NCBI GenBank assembly: GCA_900239685.1
Contig: OENT01000613.1
Location: 28,506-92,505, forward strand
Reading direction: 5' to 3'
DNA: 64,000 nucleotides
Source of the DNA: Rotaria macrura
Lineage: Eukaryota > Rotifera > Eurotatoria > Philodinida > Philodinidae
Of the stretch, positions 1 through 11,832 are shown piece by piece. The position numbers and the translations under genes were made by a program. The first letter of the stretch is position 1. Each line of letters starts with the position of its first letter. Under the pieces are notes generated by a model. It saw only the letters and a list, made by a program, of their open reading frames with translations. It was not told where the DNA came from and searched no databases.

Positions 1-3000
1 CGTTTTATTGGTTGGCTTAAAATCATTTCAAGCATATCTGAATGTAATTTTTCCATGACGAGAAAAAACTAAACGGCAAAATGCAATTTATTGGAAAAGC
101 GTATTGCTATTGTCTTTTTTCTTTGTAAAAATTTTACTTTTCCGGGTGTATCGAACATCGCATGTAATTTAATAACGCCTGGATGTGTTATTTCATGTAA
201 GATATCAACTTCACGATGAATTTTTTCTTCTTGATCACTAAAGCGTGTTTTATCAATAACTTTAATTGCAACTTGTTCGTTCGTTTCCAATGAATGACCT
301 TAGAAAAAGAAAAATCAATTGAGAAAGCATTTGCTCATATTGTCAAGTACTACAACTAGCATCTTTCGAGCAACACACCAGTCCAATCAATTTTTAGAAT
401 ATGTGAAACGATTACAACTTGATTATTAGATGATCACCATAGAAGAATGCAAAGTGTGAAAGTCACCGAATAAAAATAATCATGAAGAGAAAGAAAAGAA
501 CTTGGCGTATTTTTGAAGCAATTATCAGATTCCTATGAGTAAATGTCACTGTGAATATCAAAATGAAAGTTCAATTCCTGAAAATTGTGGATTTGACAAG
601 CTTTCACTACCTACAGTTGAAATGTGTGGATGTTGCTAAAATTTCTGATGGATGTAATACTAGTTTATATACGTATTCATGTTCGGCAATGTAAATATTC
701 GCTGTCGTAAAGTTTTAAATAGTCTCTTCGCCGGCGAAAATCTGGCTAAAAGGTTGACAGTAAACTGGTCGATATCTTTTTTTACATATATATTTCTAAC
801 AAAATGATGACCGTGTATTATTTTCAATATTCGAAAAATGTACTAATCTATCTTGAAAGGAGTAGAATGCATAGCATGAACTGCTTAACCTTGCATTTTT
901 ATATTAAATTCTGCTTATGATAGAAGAAGTTTATTCCTAGAGAATGATTCATCATCATCAAACCATTGAATTCATAACGGAATCATATTCACACACTTCT
1001 TTCAGTTGACGCAAAATTGTTTTCTTCACTTGTATTAAAAATAAAAATCTATGAAAAATACTCTGTTTATGTGAGCTTTTATAACTAATATAATTGAATA
1101 TTCCGACCCGAAAAATCAGGTCGATCAAAAGTCTCAATATTGACACAAAGTGATGAGAAGTGGTACAATGGAGTTCATTCCTTTGGAAATAAGGCACCGC
1201 TTGATTGTGTTCACTATGACGTTGTGTTGATCTTTAAACTCACATCACAGGTAATTACTAGATGTACACGATATTTCTCTAAGGCCCGTCTTCTATTCTA
1301 TTATTTACTGACAATATTAGAAAATATGACTTGTTATTCTAAAGAGAATGATGACATACTAGTTCATTTTCTATTCAATTTCGAAATGTAATTTCTTTCG
1401 TTTTGGGGAAGGGGACATTGGGAGGACGGGCGGCTGGGGAGGGAGTAGGGAAGTTCCTTTCTTACCTCCATAGACTGTTCCGAATTGACCACTACCAAGT
1501 ACTTCTATGGGATTGAGTTTGTATAATTCACTAATATCTCGAGTTTCTGATCTTGACGTAACGATTGTAAATACACTTTTGATTTCATTTCCTTCATTAT
1601 TATACGCTAATAATGCCTGACGAATTTGTGTATATGCATTTCTAGCATGTTGTGATGAATGTTCAATATCATATTTCTTAAATAAAACAAAGAAGAAGGA
1701 AAGAAGAAAACATAGATCGAATGTCATTTTGATTTAGATTCTTTTCTAAAAATGACAGTGTTGTTTAGTGATTACTCGATTTCTTGTTCGCTTACAACCA
1801 CAGTAATAAATAATTTGTTCTGTGCGAATATCAAAGTAATGTGGTTTATCTAGTAAACTATTTATTTGTAATAAAACATGTTCTAATTGTATTTCACGAG
1901 AAAATTTATTTGTTGTTTCATTTTGATACATTGTTAAACATCTATAAAAGAAAAACAGATTATAATCTTATTCACAAGTATCATTTGTCTGGTCAATGAA
2001 CGTACGAAGCATCAACACGCCAATAGTATCTTTTTTCAATTAGTGGTTCTTTATCAGTCGTATGTATCATCCAACCTTCCCAAAATAGAGCACCACCACT
2101 TGCTTTTTTAACACGTTTTATACTTTGTATGAGACGTTGTGCTCGAATATTTCCATGACGTGAAAATAATGATACTGACGGTTCATTCTCATCATCATCA
2201 TTCTCAGGGAAATTGATTGGCGACGCTGATAAATCACGTAATCGTCCACCTACAGCTAGATCATCTGTTGCTTCACGTGTTGAATCATCATCGTCTATTT
2301 TATGATTAGAGTAATAGCTATTAGCTAATGTAATTTATTACCTGGTGCAGTATTTTGCATTAATATTCCACGACAATTTTTTGTTGCTTTCGGTATACAT
2401 TTTTTATGCACGTTCAATTTACAATCTACAAAAGAGTATTGTGTTTATTCTTTTGTTCACTGGTAAATGCTATAGAAATTGATACCTTTACAACGATAGC
2501 CTTGTTTAACTAGACCTTTTAATAAACGTTTACATATATGACATTTTGTTGGTGAACGATAACTATGTACGTAAAAACAATGTGGTAATGCTGTTGGTAA
2601 TTCAGCACCGGTTAATGTTAAACGCTTTTTAAAATCAACCGTTTCCTATGATAAATCATCAATGAGATCAGTTTAGATTATATATAGATCTCCTGTCTAT
2701 CTATTCATCATCTAAACATCGTCTTCAAGAACACAAGTGAATTCTTTTCGGAAAAGAATAATCAGTTTTAACTCAGCATATGCCAGCGATGAGCGCGCTT
2801 TAAAAGTAATCTTATGAAATTCACTATTGATCTCTATCTCATGCATTTTGAAATCAAGTGAAAATAATAGATTCTATGTTCAAGTTTAGTTAAATACTGA
2901 AAATACAACAGTCTTTTGCAAACATTCGTTTAATACAAATAATGAGATACGATAGAATAGTTATGAAATTTCTAATCATGAGAAACATGATATCTGCGGA

Positions 3001-5442
3001 AAAAAATGGTTAAGTTCTTATTTACACATGTCTAAGCATTATGTTTCAATTAGAATATGTCTCAAACTCATTGAAGTTCATTTAAATTTGAAGTATTCTT
3101 ATTTCTTTCAATGGCTACCTATCATAAAACATAAAGAGAATTAGAAATTTCTGTTCATTACATCGTCATGGGTTATTGCCACATCGGATATTTTTCTTGC
3201 TGTAAGCGAACAATTATCTGGTAAATCTGATACACATCGTTTATGAAAATTTCGACCACAACCTGTAAGATGAAAAAAGAAAACAATGATTTTAATTGTT
3301 CGAAATATGCCAATAATACGATTAAGAATATTTCACCTTCACACTTCATTCCTTGCTTATAAAGACCAAATAAAAATTGCCCGCATAGATCACAAAATGT
3401 TGGTGATAAATATGTGTGTAGATTAAGTACATGAGGAACAAGACGTGAACAATCACTCATGATGTACGCTAAAAAGAAAAAAAAAAATATAATCTTCACT
3501 GTTAACGAACATATAGGTCCAATTGGTTAATTCAAGTCCAACTACGTAAAAGAAAAAGACAATAATGTATAGCATTTAACAGGTTCTTATTGACAAGAAA
3601 TAAAATATATAATATTTTCTCGTTTCTGTTTAAATATGCACCTTTATGAATAAACAAATATTAGTTTAAGCGTTGAGAGAAGAAGAAAGAGTGAAAAGAA
3701 AAACAATATTATATCTAGGAAAACTTTACAGACAAATAAATGAATATATGTTTTTCTTTTTGAACAAATCTCAAGATAAGCATCAGCCGAATAATTCAAT
3801 TTACTAAACGAGCCGATAAACGATAACAAGAAAGAATAAGTTCTCGAAACAGTGATCTGTCTGTTTTCTTGTCTTCGGTCGTTTCTTCTATGATTTAGCC
3901 GTGTAAAATCAATGTTTCAAGCGAAATAATCAAGTGCTGACTTATTCCGCGTTCGGCAACGCGCTGATCAAATCGTAGCTCTCTGTGCTCTTCTCGTCGT
4001 CTACATAAACGAACAAGACTGTTTATGGTTCTCTTTCCTTCTGGTATCTGTTGATAGTCATCACTATGTTTAGCAATGTCAGCATGAAAGATAGTTGTAG
4101 AAATCCTAGCAGAAACACAAATACACACTTCCTTTTTTACTTAGTATGTTTTCGGCTATCTTTTACAACTACGAGACGAGACAAAGTGCTGTCATTGTCA
4201 TTGTCAGAGAAACCAACATGCCGTATCTATGCGTGTTAGATAGGGGAACGTGCAATAAGCATCCGTTAGTATTCATCAATGGTTTTGAAATACAAAACGA
4301 CATATCACTCTTGTTTATATATGATGATCGTTTAACCTACGTTAATTGAACCCGTTCGAATAAGTCAATAAAATCAGAATAAAAAGAAACTATTACATAG
4401 GAGCATAGAATAGAGAAAACAAGAAACAATGGAAAACGGGAACTGCTCGTTTCTATATAGATCAACGTATTCATAAGTACGTCCTGTGCACAAATAAATG
4501 AAGATTTTTCTTTTTATTAAAATGGTAAAAATATAATATGAGCAACTTGAGAATAAGAAAAGGAAACGAACACAAAAAAAAGGGGACAGTATTTAATATA
4601 GGATGAAAAATGATTATTCATGCACGTATCACTAACTGTTTTTTCAATCAACAATGATAATATTGGTGTTTCCGGAAAATAGAGATTTCAGCAGTAATCA
4701 TCGAGTGATTTTGTTTACCTTTCCGCTTCGTTCTATGTCTAAATTGAATCAAAGTTCGGATATCGATTTGAAAACTGTAATTAGTTTTCAGCACATTTAT
4801 TAAATGCAAAAGAGAGAAAATTCCAATCTTTCTATTTATTAAAATATAAAACAAAAAGAAAAGAACGGAAAGTTTTTTCATAAACTAGAAACTACGCTCA
4901 AGAGCAATATTCTTTTTTTTTCTCATTTATTGATAACAAAGATATTTTCCTTCATGTGTTATTAATTTGATACGTTCGAGTTCGTTTAGTCTGTTACTCA
5001 ACTTACGAGAAATGATAACTTCAACGATAGTATCTGGTATAAGAATGTCTTTTGGATTTAGTGGTATTATCATTTGATATGATGATGGTTCATGACGATA
5101 CAATAGAATTCGATTGTGTAATAATTTGATGTCTTGATCTGGACACTTGAATGAAAAACAAAAGAGAAGGGAAAGTGTTTTAAACGAAAAATTTCGTTTC
5201 CGTTTAAATTTTCTTATTATTTTTGTTTGACAAATACGAACCATTGTTTGAATAAATCGAATAGCAACTTCACGTAAAGTATTCATTGTTAAACTAAATG
5301 GACTCATTGTAACTGTTACCTTTTGATGATAGGCACCGAATTTAATTTCAAAAGAATGCGTTTTAGTACGAAAATCTGTTGACAACATGCCATGGAAATA
5401 TTTATTCTGTTTAATAATGTTGATTAAAATAAGATGGAACAA
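1..5442 (-). CDS. PRKD: Serine/threonine-protein kinase D (PKD), 3' end cut by window edge
   Basis: Diacylglycerol-activated kinase of the CAMK group that relays PKC signals at Golgi and plasma membrane. Exons, 5' to 3' on the minus strand: 5242-5442 (5' limit uncertain), 4974-5145, 3337-3468, 3162-3262, 2486-2645, 2342-2425, 2006-2294, 1776-1941, 1466-1676, 138-298, 1-68 (continues off the window). All junctions are GT/AG and phases agree. Domain order is the PKD order: N-terminal ubiquitin-like fold (HSFEIKFG..., [10 protein letters not shown]), C1a ([19 protein letters not shown] ... HKRC), C1b ([18 protein letters not shown]), acidic linker, split PH domain ([29 protein letters not shown]), then kinase with [11 protein letters not shown] loop, AIKVIDK lysine and [14 protein letters not shown]. 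The catalytic loop and activation loop lie beyond base 1. The start is unsure: the exon could begin at the ATG at 5440-5442, at an inner ATG near 5385, or be spliced from farther upstream. A 1.17 kb intron (299-1465) splits the kinase domain right after its glycine loop. Confidence 0.93.
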
Positions 5443-5778
5443 TTGTTTGAATAGATAGAATCTTAGTCTTATTTATGTTTGTTTACTTTTCACTAACTTG
5501 GGAAATATTTAAATCAATACCTTTTCTTTTTCTAATGTATTTATTATTACAAATCAGCGTATAAAATACCATTGCTACAGGTTTTCGTTTCTGAAATATG
5601 TTTTTAGCGAAAAAAAGTTAACATTTGAGCGACATCTTTACTTATTCATTCTATTTGTCCAAAATGATGCAAGAACTATGACCAAATCGAACCCAATATG
5701 CTGAAATTTCTCTCTACATGCATATAAGCAAACCAATTCAAAACGTCTTATTACATTTATTTGATTGCCCAATCGAAC
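5443..5778. promoter_or_regulatory. Short divergent intergenic region between PKD and ELAC1
   Basis: About 340 bp separate the probable PKD 5' coding end from the ELAC1 ATG at 5779, and the two genes point away from each other. Both promoters must lie here or overlap the first exons. I see no TATA box or other site I would name; the sequence is AT-rich. Confidence 0.4.
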
Positions 5779-7993
5779 ATGGAATTGATTTTTCTCGGTA
5801 CAGGATCAAATAATCCGAGTCCTCATCGTGGTGCATCAAGTCTCGGTAGGAAACATTGATATCAAAAATAAAAACATGAGAAAATAATTGACGATTTCTT
5901 TTTCTTAAAAGCTTTACGTGTCAGTGGAACAAGTAATATTTATTTATTTGATTCTGGTGAAGGTACACAGATTCAAATTCAACGATCAGCATTGCGCGCA
6001 TCACGTATAACAAAAATTTTTATAACCCATCTTCATGGTGATCATATATTTGGTTTACCTGGACTTCTATGTACTCTTTCAGCAAGTGCATCACCATTAC
6101 CCTTAGTCCTATATGGACCACTTGGTTTAAGAGAATTCATTGAAACGGCATTAAGATTATCCTATTCACATCTTTCATTTAAATGTGAAATTGTTGAATT
6201 AATACCAAATTCATATGATGGTGTCGATCAGAATCTCATTTCAAAAATGCTTGCAAATCAAGAAAACAATGAAAGATTGAGAACAGTGAATATTGGTGAA
6301 GATGGACGGTATCATTTAATATCTGATGAAGATAATTGTTCAGTTTATGCTGTGTCAATTAGACATCGAGTACCATCTTATGGGTAAAGACAATCGATTT
6401 TCAGTAATTTCCCCATTGAGTATGTACATGCAATCTTACGCAAGATTGAGTTATTCAAGAACATCTTGCGTCAGACGAATAGTTTTTGCTTCAATCGACA
6501 TTCATACAACTTAAAATGAAGTCTTACATGCAGTTAGAAATGTCGAGCATTACAAAAAATATCAATCTAATTCATTTTCTATGATTTCTACAAACGTCTG
6601 TTACCTATTATCGTCTCAAAGCATAGAGTGGACTGAAATATGTGATATTCGACGGTAGATATGGGAATAAATTATGATTTATATATTATGTAATTATATT
6701 GATTGACTGCGTTAGTTTACGGAGAAAGTCTGTCCTAGCAATGCGTTTAAGCGCTCACAATTAGAGCTTTTATCCATTTTCACGCTCGGAAAGTGAAAAT
6801 TCTGCGTAAAAAAAACGGGTTTCTTTCGTTTTGTTAATGATTGTTAGTGACTAATAATCAGGGTTCCCAATTGCATGTTTTTACGTGTTTTTCCAAATGT
6901 TTATCTGCTTGGGTGATGCAGAAATTTTGTCGAACTTGAAAGTTTAGGAATTAATATTAAGATCGGTTTTTTTTGTCACATAGAAGCATTGAAGTGGTTC
7001 AGTAACTGTCAGCTACTGACGACAATAGCCGCTCTGTATTTCATCGACACGAACTAAATTCTGTACGAGAAGAATTGAATACATGTCATTCATGTTCACC
7101 TAGTCCTAGGTGTTCGAATCTATTCGAGTCGTTCTATAAAATAGAGAATCAACTTTTTCAGTTGACAGAGAATAGTCGGTTTGAAGATAGCATCCTTTTT
7201 TCTGCTTCTTCTAGTAATTGATTATCGTATCATAAAAATTTCTTAGGCTAGTATATGATTATAGATCTTTCTCTTTTCCATACCTAAATTTATTGCACAC
7301 ATTTATATCGTATTCTGTAGTATCGAAATTCATGTTTTGAAAATCGATGAAGCACAGTATAAATATAATATTGATTTGATAATCTCTTTTCCTAGATATA
7401 TCATAGTTGAAAATGATATTCCCGGGAAATTCGATATAAAAAAACTTCAACAAGCAGGCATAAAACCTGGTCCATTCTGTTCGCGTTTGAAGCTTGGTGA
7501 AACGGTTACATTAGACGATGGTCAAGTACTTCATCCCACGGATTATGTTGGTCCATCTCGGCCAGGTCGTCGTATTGTTATACTAGGTGATTGTTCGGAT
7601 GGATCAAATGTTATTCCATTTGCACAACAATGTGATGTTCTTGTTCATGAATGCACACATGATGATAGTCTCCTTGAAAAATCTATTGAATTCGGTCACT
7701 CAACACCATCCATAGCAACATCATTAGCCGACAAATGTGATGCGAAATGTTTATTATTAAATCATTTTAGCCAACGTTATAAACCGAGGGCAACTATTGA
7801 ACCAAAACCAGGAGCAAATAAAGAAAATCTAAATAAGAAAAATAAGAGAGAAGAAGATGAAGTAGACAACGATCAAGATGATAATGAAGAAGTTACTGTT
7901 GATCTTCTTCTAGAACAAGCGAAACAAGCAACATCACGGCCAGTATTTGTCACTGATGATTTTTTTACATATACTATTCCATTACCGAAATAA
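5779..7993 (+). CDS. ELAC1: Zinc phosphodiesterase / tRNase Z short form (ELAC1-like)
   Basis: Metallo-beta-lactamase-fold endonuclease that cleaves tRNA 3' ends. Exons 5779-5845, 5912-6383 and 7396-7993 join in phase (phases 1 and 2) to about 378 residues; the human short form is 363. It starts MELIFLGTGS, the standard N-terminus of the family. The metal-binding motif THLHGDH is at residues 61-67, followed by IRHRVPSYG across the second junction, then ILGDCSDGS, HECTHDD and LLNHFSQRY, which supply the remaining metal and catalytic residues. Near the C-terminus is an inserted acidic/lysine-rich segment (NKENLNKKNKREEDE...) not expected in the human protein, probably a flexible loop. The second intron is about 1 kb and carries a transposon-derived repeat (6710-6925). 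NABP begins only 65 bp after the stop. Confidence 0.95.
6710..6925. repeat. Diverged half of a foldback element in ELAC1 intron 2
   Basis: This stretch shares the order of motifs of the right arm of the foldback at 12976-13342: TTTTCACGCTC(C/G)GAAAGTGAAAA, then CGTTTTGTTAATGA, GTTCCC(A/G)ATTG, CCAAATGTTT and CTGCTTGGGT. It is only half an element and clearly older. It lies wholly in the intron. Confidence 0.6.
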
Positions 7994-8058
7994 AACAAGA
8001 AAATATTTTTCATGTTGTATTTTTTTTAAATTTGAATATCTTATGCCTGTTATTCCAG
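7994..8058 (+). promoter_or_regulatory. Intercistronic spacer with splice acceptor before NABP
   Basis: The 65-bp gap between the ELAC1 stop and the NABP ATG has no AATAAA. It is U-rich and ends in TTATTCCAG immediately before ATG. This is the form expected of a trans-splice acceptor in an operon. An in-frame upstream ATG at 8032 exists but would read through this acceptor. Confidence 0.5.
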
Positions 8059-8566
8059 ATGGATAATGATAATGCCCCACCATTCGTTGTTAATCTTCCA
8101 CCACCAGACCGATTTGAACCATCAACAGTAATTGCGAAACTCGAACCAAATCAACGACAAATTAATTTACTTGTTATTGTTCTGCGTATACAAGCTAATC
8201 CTCAAAAGACACGTGAAGGTCACGAAATACATTCATTCAAAGTTGCCGATCGAACCGGTTCAGTTACACTGAATGTATGGAATACCACAGGCAAATTAAT
8301 TTCACCAGGTGATATACTTCGTTTGCAAAATTGTATAACACAAGTTTTTAAGAATGAACTATGTGTTAAACCAGGAAGAAGTATGATTCGAATAGATTCT
8401 TTTTTAGTTCTAATTTAACAACTAGCAGATTATTTCAGATGGTATTGTAACAAAAGTTGGAGAATTTATGATGGATTTTAAAGAAGAACCTGATATGAGT
8501 GTATTTACGCCATCGATGGAACCAATTACCAACATGAACAAACGACCACCACAATTGATGTCCTGA
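8059..8566 (+). CDS. NABP: SOSS complex subunit B / single-stranded DNA-binding OB-fold protein
   Basis: OB-fold protein of the SOSS complex, which binds ssDNA at double-strand breaks and is also tied to Integrator. Exons 8059-8380 and 8439-8566 (phase 1 join) give 149 residues. The OB fold runs from about residue 25 (INLLVIVLRI) through HEIHSFKVADRTGSVTLNVW and ISPGDILRLQN to VTKVGEFMMDFKEEPDMS; the last segment parallels [20 protein letters not shown] of vertebrate SOSS-B. The protein ends at RPPQLMS, so the long Pro/Ser-rich tail of vertebrate NABP1/2 is absent. I chose ATG 8059 because it follows a TTATTCCAG acceptor directly and because upstream residues do not resemble the family. The vertebrate paralogues cannot be distinguished from this sequence. 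Probable second gene of an operon with ELAC1. Confidence 0.9.
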
Positions 8567-8595
8567 TGTACAGATTTTTGTTAGTTATAAATTTA

Positions 8596-8601
8596 AATAA
8601 A
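8596..8601 (+). terminator. Poly(A) signal of the ELAC1-NABP unit
   Basis: AATAAA lies 30 bp after the NABP stop, with a second overlapping copy a few bases on. No comparable signal lies between ELAC1 and NABP. Confidence 0.6.
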
Positions 8602-8609
8602 AAATAAAA

Positions 8610-11231
8610 CTTACGCACATGTATTTGTATTTATTTTATTTTATTTTCATGTAAATGAGTTATTTACATCGTCCTTGTTCAAAGATGTATGTATTGGTAG
8701 GAGCACATGAGCTTCAATCATAGTCCTATTTCTTTCTACATAGATGTTCGAACGTGCTCTACGAAAAGATGGCGAAATTAAAACATGTATTACAATATGA
8801 TTTTCATGTACACTTGTAGTCAGATTGAATTAGTATTAGTAGATTTAGAAGTCATCAGATAAATTTAGTCTAGATCAAAGTTTAAGCATTCAAGTACTGA
8901 TTTCTGGCAAACATTGATGAATTATGTCATGAAAATCGACTAGAATTATGCTTAAGTAGAGAAGAGAATTTTCGCAACAGACACAATGGAACAATATGAA
9001 ATAACGGACGGTTCATAAGTATTGAGAGTCTTCATTGATTTTAACTGAGGTTTTTTTAGTTCATAAGATTTTAGCAAGTGATTCTTTACCAAACGAAAGA
9101 TAAATAGATACTTGAGCAACAACAGCAAAAGTTTTAAGGTATTAATATACAAAACATGCAATATTAACTGATTTTCAAGCACAAAATAAAATCAACTGTG
9201 AATTCATTACAAAGCTGATCGACTATTCGGTCAGGAAGATCGAAGGATAAACTTTGTGTTTCGTGTTTAGAATTTTTGCTTTCAACAGCACTATTATTGT
9301 AATGATTTTGTTTACTTTTATTACTCACTCTGTCGTAAATGTATAATATGTAGTTTTATAAGGAATCAATTACAACTAGAGTAAATATTGATAAAACACG
9401 GAAACTCTCATTATCTATATTCTATTGGTCATGTATAATGTAATAGCCTGTAGATATTCTGAATATCTTAGCGAAATGGTTTTAAAACTATTAATAGAAT
9501 ATCTGTAGAATTAGAATGTATTGCTTCCAGTACTTGATAGAATAGTTAGAAGGGTATAATAAGATCTTCATATTAGTCTTTAGCAGCCATAGGAAATTCT
9601 TCAGAGGTTTCCTGTCTTTTTATTTCAATATTTCTTTCAGATCGTATTTCACAAAAATATTAAAAAAATTCTTTTCAAATCTCGAAGTAGAGCAAATTTT
9701 ACATCTCTCTCTCTCCGATTCAGTTACTTTTATTAATTTTCATAAAAGGCTTGAAAAGAGAAATGAATCCGATGGTCAAAATTAGCCTCAACAGTTATTT
9801 TGATTCTTGTATTTATTATTTCTATGCAGTTAAATAACGAAACTTCATAGAGTTACAAAACAAAATAAACTTTCAATAAAAATTAGTTTGTATTTCAATA
9901 CTCAATTATATCTTAATTTCGACATAGTAAATCATTTGAAAAGACTTCGTATATAACGATAAGAGTACCGATATTCTTACCCGTAACATGTTTATCATGT
10001 GAATACAGTACATTAGGGTTCGATTGTTTATTTAAAAAAGCTAAAGCCATATTAGAAACATTTCGGTACCAATCATTTTAGAAAGTCCGGCTGTTTAACT
10101 ATGAGATAAATACAAAATATCTTAAATCTGCATGAACATCGTTTCATTATATAATGTAAAAACTAGAGCGTTTTATTGTTTGCATATGGTGTTGTTTTCT
10201 TCACGTACTGAAATGTTTCACGTCATTAATCTTAATAATTCATTAGTGAAAATTAAACAGGAGGTAGTTGCAAAGATTTTAATTTAACTGATTCTTTGGG
10301 AAAAAGAAGCATAAATCGATTTTTTCCCTCTTTATGAGTTAAAGGAAACGGAGTCAAATTTTCGATTATGATTTCAGTTACTCTTTTTCAATTACCGAAT
10401 AATTGACATTCTAGTTGTAATCTTATTGATCCCATTGTCATTTCGAGTTGCCTAGGTTTTGGGAGAATTTATGACTATCTTTTTGCTACTAGATTTATGA
10501 TAATAGTGAATTTCTTTTTCCATACGTTTATGAGCAAAAGCTTGGCTCTATTTTTAAAGGAGTATGAAAGTTGACGGATTATTTATATTTATAAGAACTA
10601 TAAATATTCCAGTGGAATATGAATTGAGAAGAAAATTTTATGGTGCTTTCAAACATTCTGTGTTCGAGTGAGATTTCTTATCGTCTAATAATTTTTTTTT
10701 ATATAACTGCTGATGTTTTGTAGAGTGTCAAAAACACTTATCAAATACGGCACAGTTCAGAATAAGTTGTCACTGGTTCGCTAACAGATCATTTTATAAC
10801 GGATATACTAGTAAGATGAAAGTACGATAGAAGTGCAACGAAAGTATGGAAGTATTTCTTTTCCCCGCTTGGTGTTTTTAAAGCTCTTCAATGAATTTAC
10901 AAAGGGGACTACATGAAAAAGTAGTTTCTAGTTTCATCATAATTAATATAAAACGAAAACGCATAGTTGATTGAAAAATTTGATGAATGTTGTCCTCTGA
11001 ATCTCGTACGAGAATTGAAACTGTTTTCGTCGAATGTTAACAAAATATACACGTTCAACTTGTGTATAGTTATCAATTTGCTATGAATTTTATCATTGTT
11101 CGATGTTTCTGATTGTTAAATTTGTTTTGATCATAAAATACAAGATAGTCAATGCATGACACCGTTGGAATTATGATGTTGAAATAGAAATATTTGATGA
11201 ATAATTATAGATATGAATTTAGTTTTTAAAC
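8610..11231. other. Gene-free AT-rich stretch
   Basis: 2.6 kb without a coding region I can support on either strand. The few short open frames have no family resemblance and no plausible splice neighbours. Confidence 0.5.
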
Positions 11232-11725
11232 ATGTTAATCAGCTTATACAATCATTTTTTTCGTTCGAAAATCGTTCCGAAAGCTTCTGAAGTACTTCGA
11301 TGTCATATTCGACAACGACATTATCCACCGTGGACATCATATTTCATACGTCAATACGATTGTTTGAATGATCATTTTGGTCAAAGTCATTTTGAATTTG
11401 ATGTTGATGGCAGAAACTATCATATATTACGAACTGGTAAACAAGCAAGAATTTCTCTTCGCTTTATTTTATAGGAATCATTTTAATTTAAGGTTGCTTT
11501 CCATACATCAAGTATCATTGTACACAACGAATAAAAACCGATGATTTAACTTATGAAAATAGACTCTATACTTTTTTCAAAATATTTAATTTAGGCATAC
11601 CGACATTGATGTATGGTTTAGCTGCTATTTTTCTCATCCGTTATTATGAAATAGTGAATACAAATCAGTATGGTGATGTTAAAATTTATTTTCTCATTAA
11701 AGAAAATCATGGTGCTTCATTCTGA
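11232..11725 (+). CDS. C15orf61: C15orf61 homologue, small predicted membrane-associated protein
   Basis: Conserved animal protein of unknown function. Exons 11232-11436 and 11493-11725 (phase 1) give 145 residues; human C15orf61 is close to that size. Matching blocks in order: KASEVLRCHIRQRHYPPWTS, NDHFGQSHFEFDVDGRNYHI, LRTGCFPYIKYHC, FNLGIPTLMYGLAAIFLIR and the C-terminal VKIYFLIKENHGASF. The IPTLMYGLAAIFLIR segment is hydrophobic enough for one membrane helix, and the N-terminus is short and basic, compatible with organelle targeting; both are inferences. The stop codon is 44 bp from the stop of RNF41 on the other strand. AATAAA copies at 11823-11832 are the likely polyadenylation signals and lie inside the last RNF41 intron. 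Confidence 0.92.
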
Positions 11726-11758
11726 TAATCGAAAACAAAAAGACAGACATTCTTTTCT

Positions 11759-11832
11759 TTTATTTCACTTCATTTAACACCATGTGAAAATATCATCACA
11801 ATACCTGGTTCACTAACTAAATAATAAATAAA
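11759..11832. terminator. Overlapping convergent poly(A) signals of RNF41 and C15orf61
   Basis: On the minus strand AATAAA is at 11759-11764, only a few bases past the RNF41 stop. On the plus strand AATAAA occurs at 11823-11828 and 11827-11832. If both are used, the two mRNAs overlap antisense by about 100 nt. Confidence 0.5.

Noticed and set aside
3895..4128. Minus-strand 77-codon frame between PKD exons with coding-like composition
   Set aside because: No PKD homology, not needed for phase between 4974 and 3468, and no good splice pair; most likely intronic.
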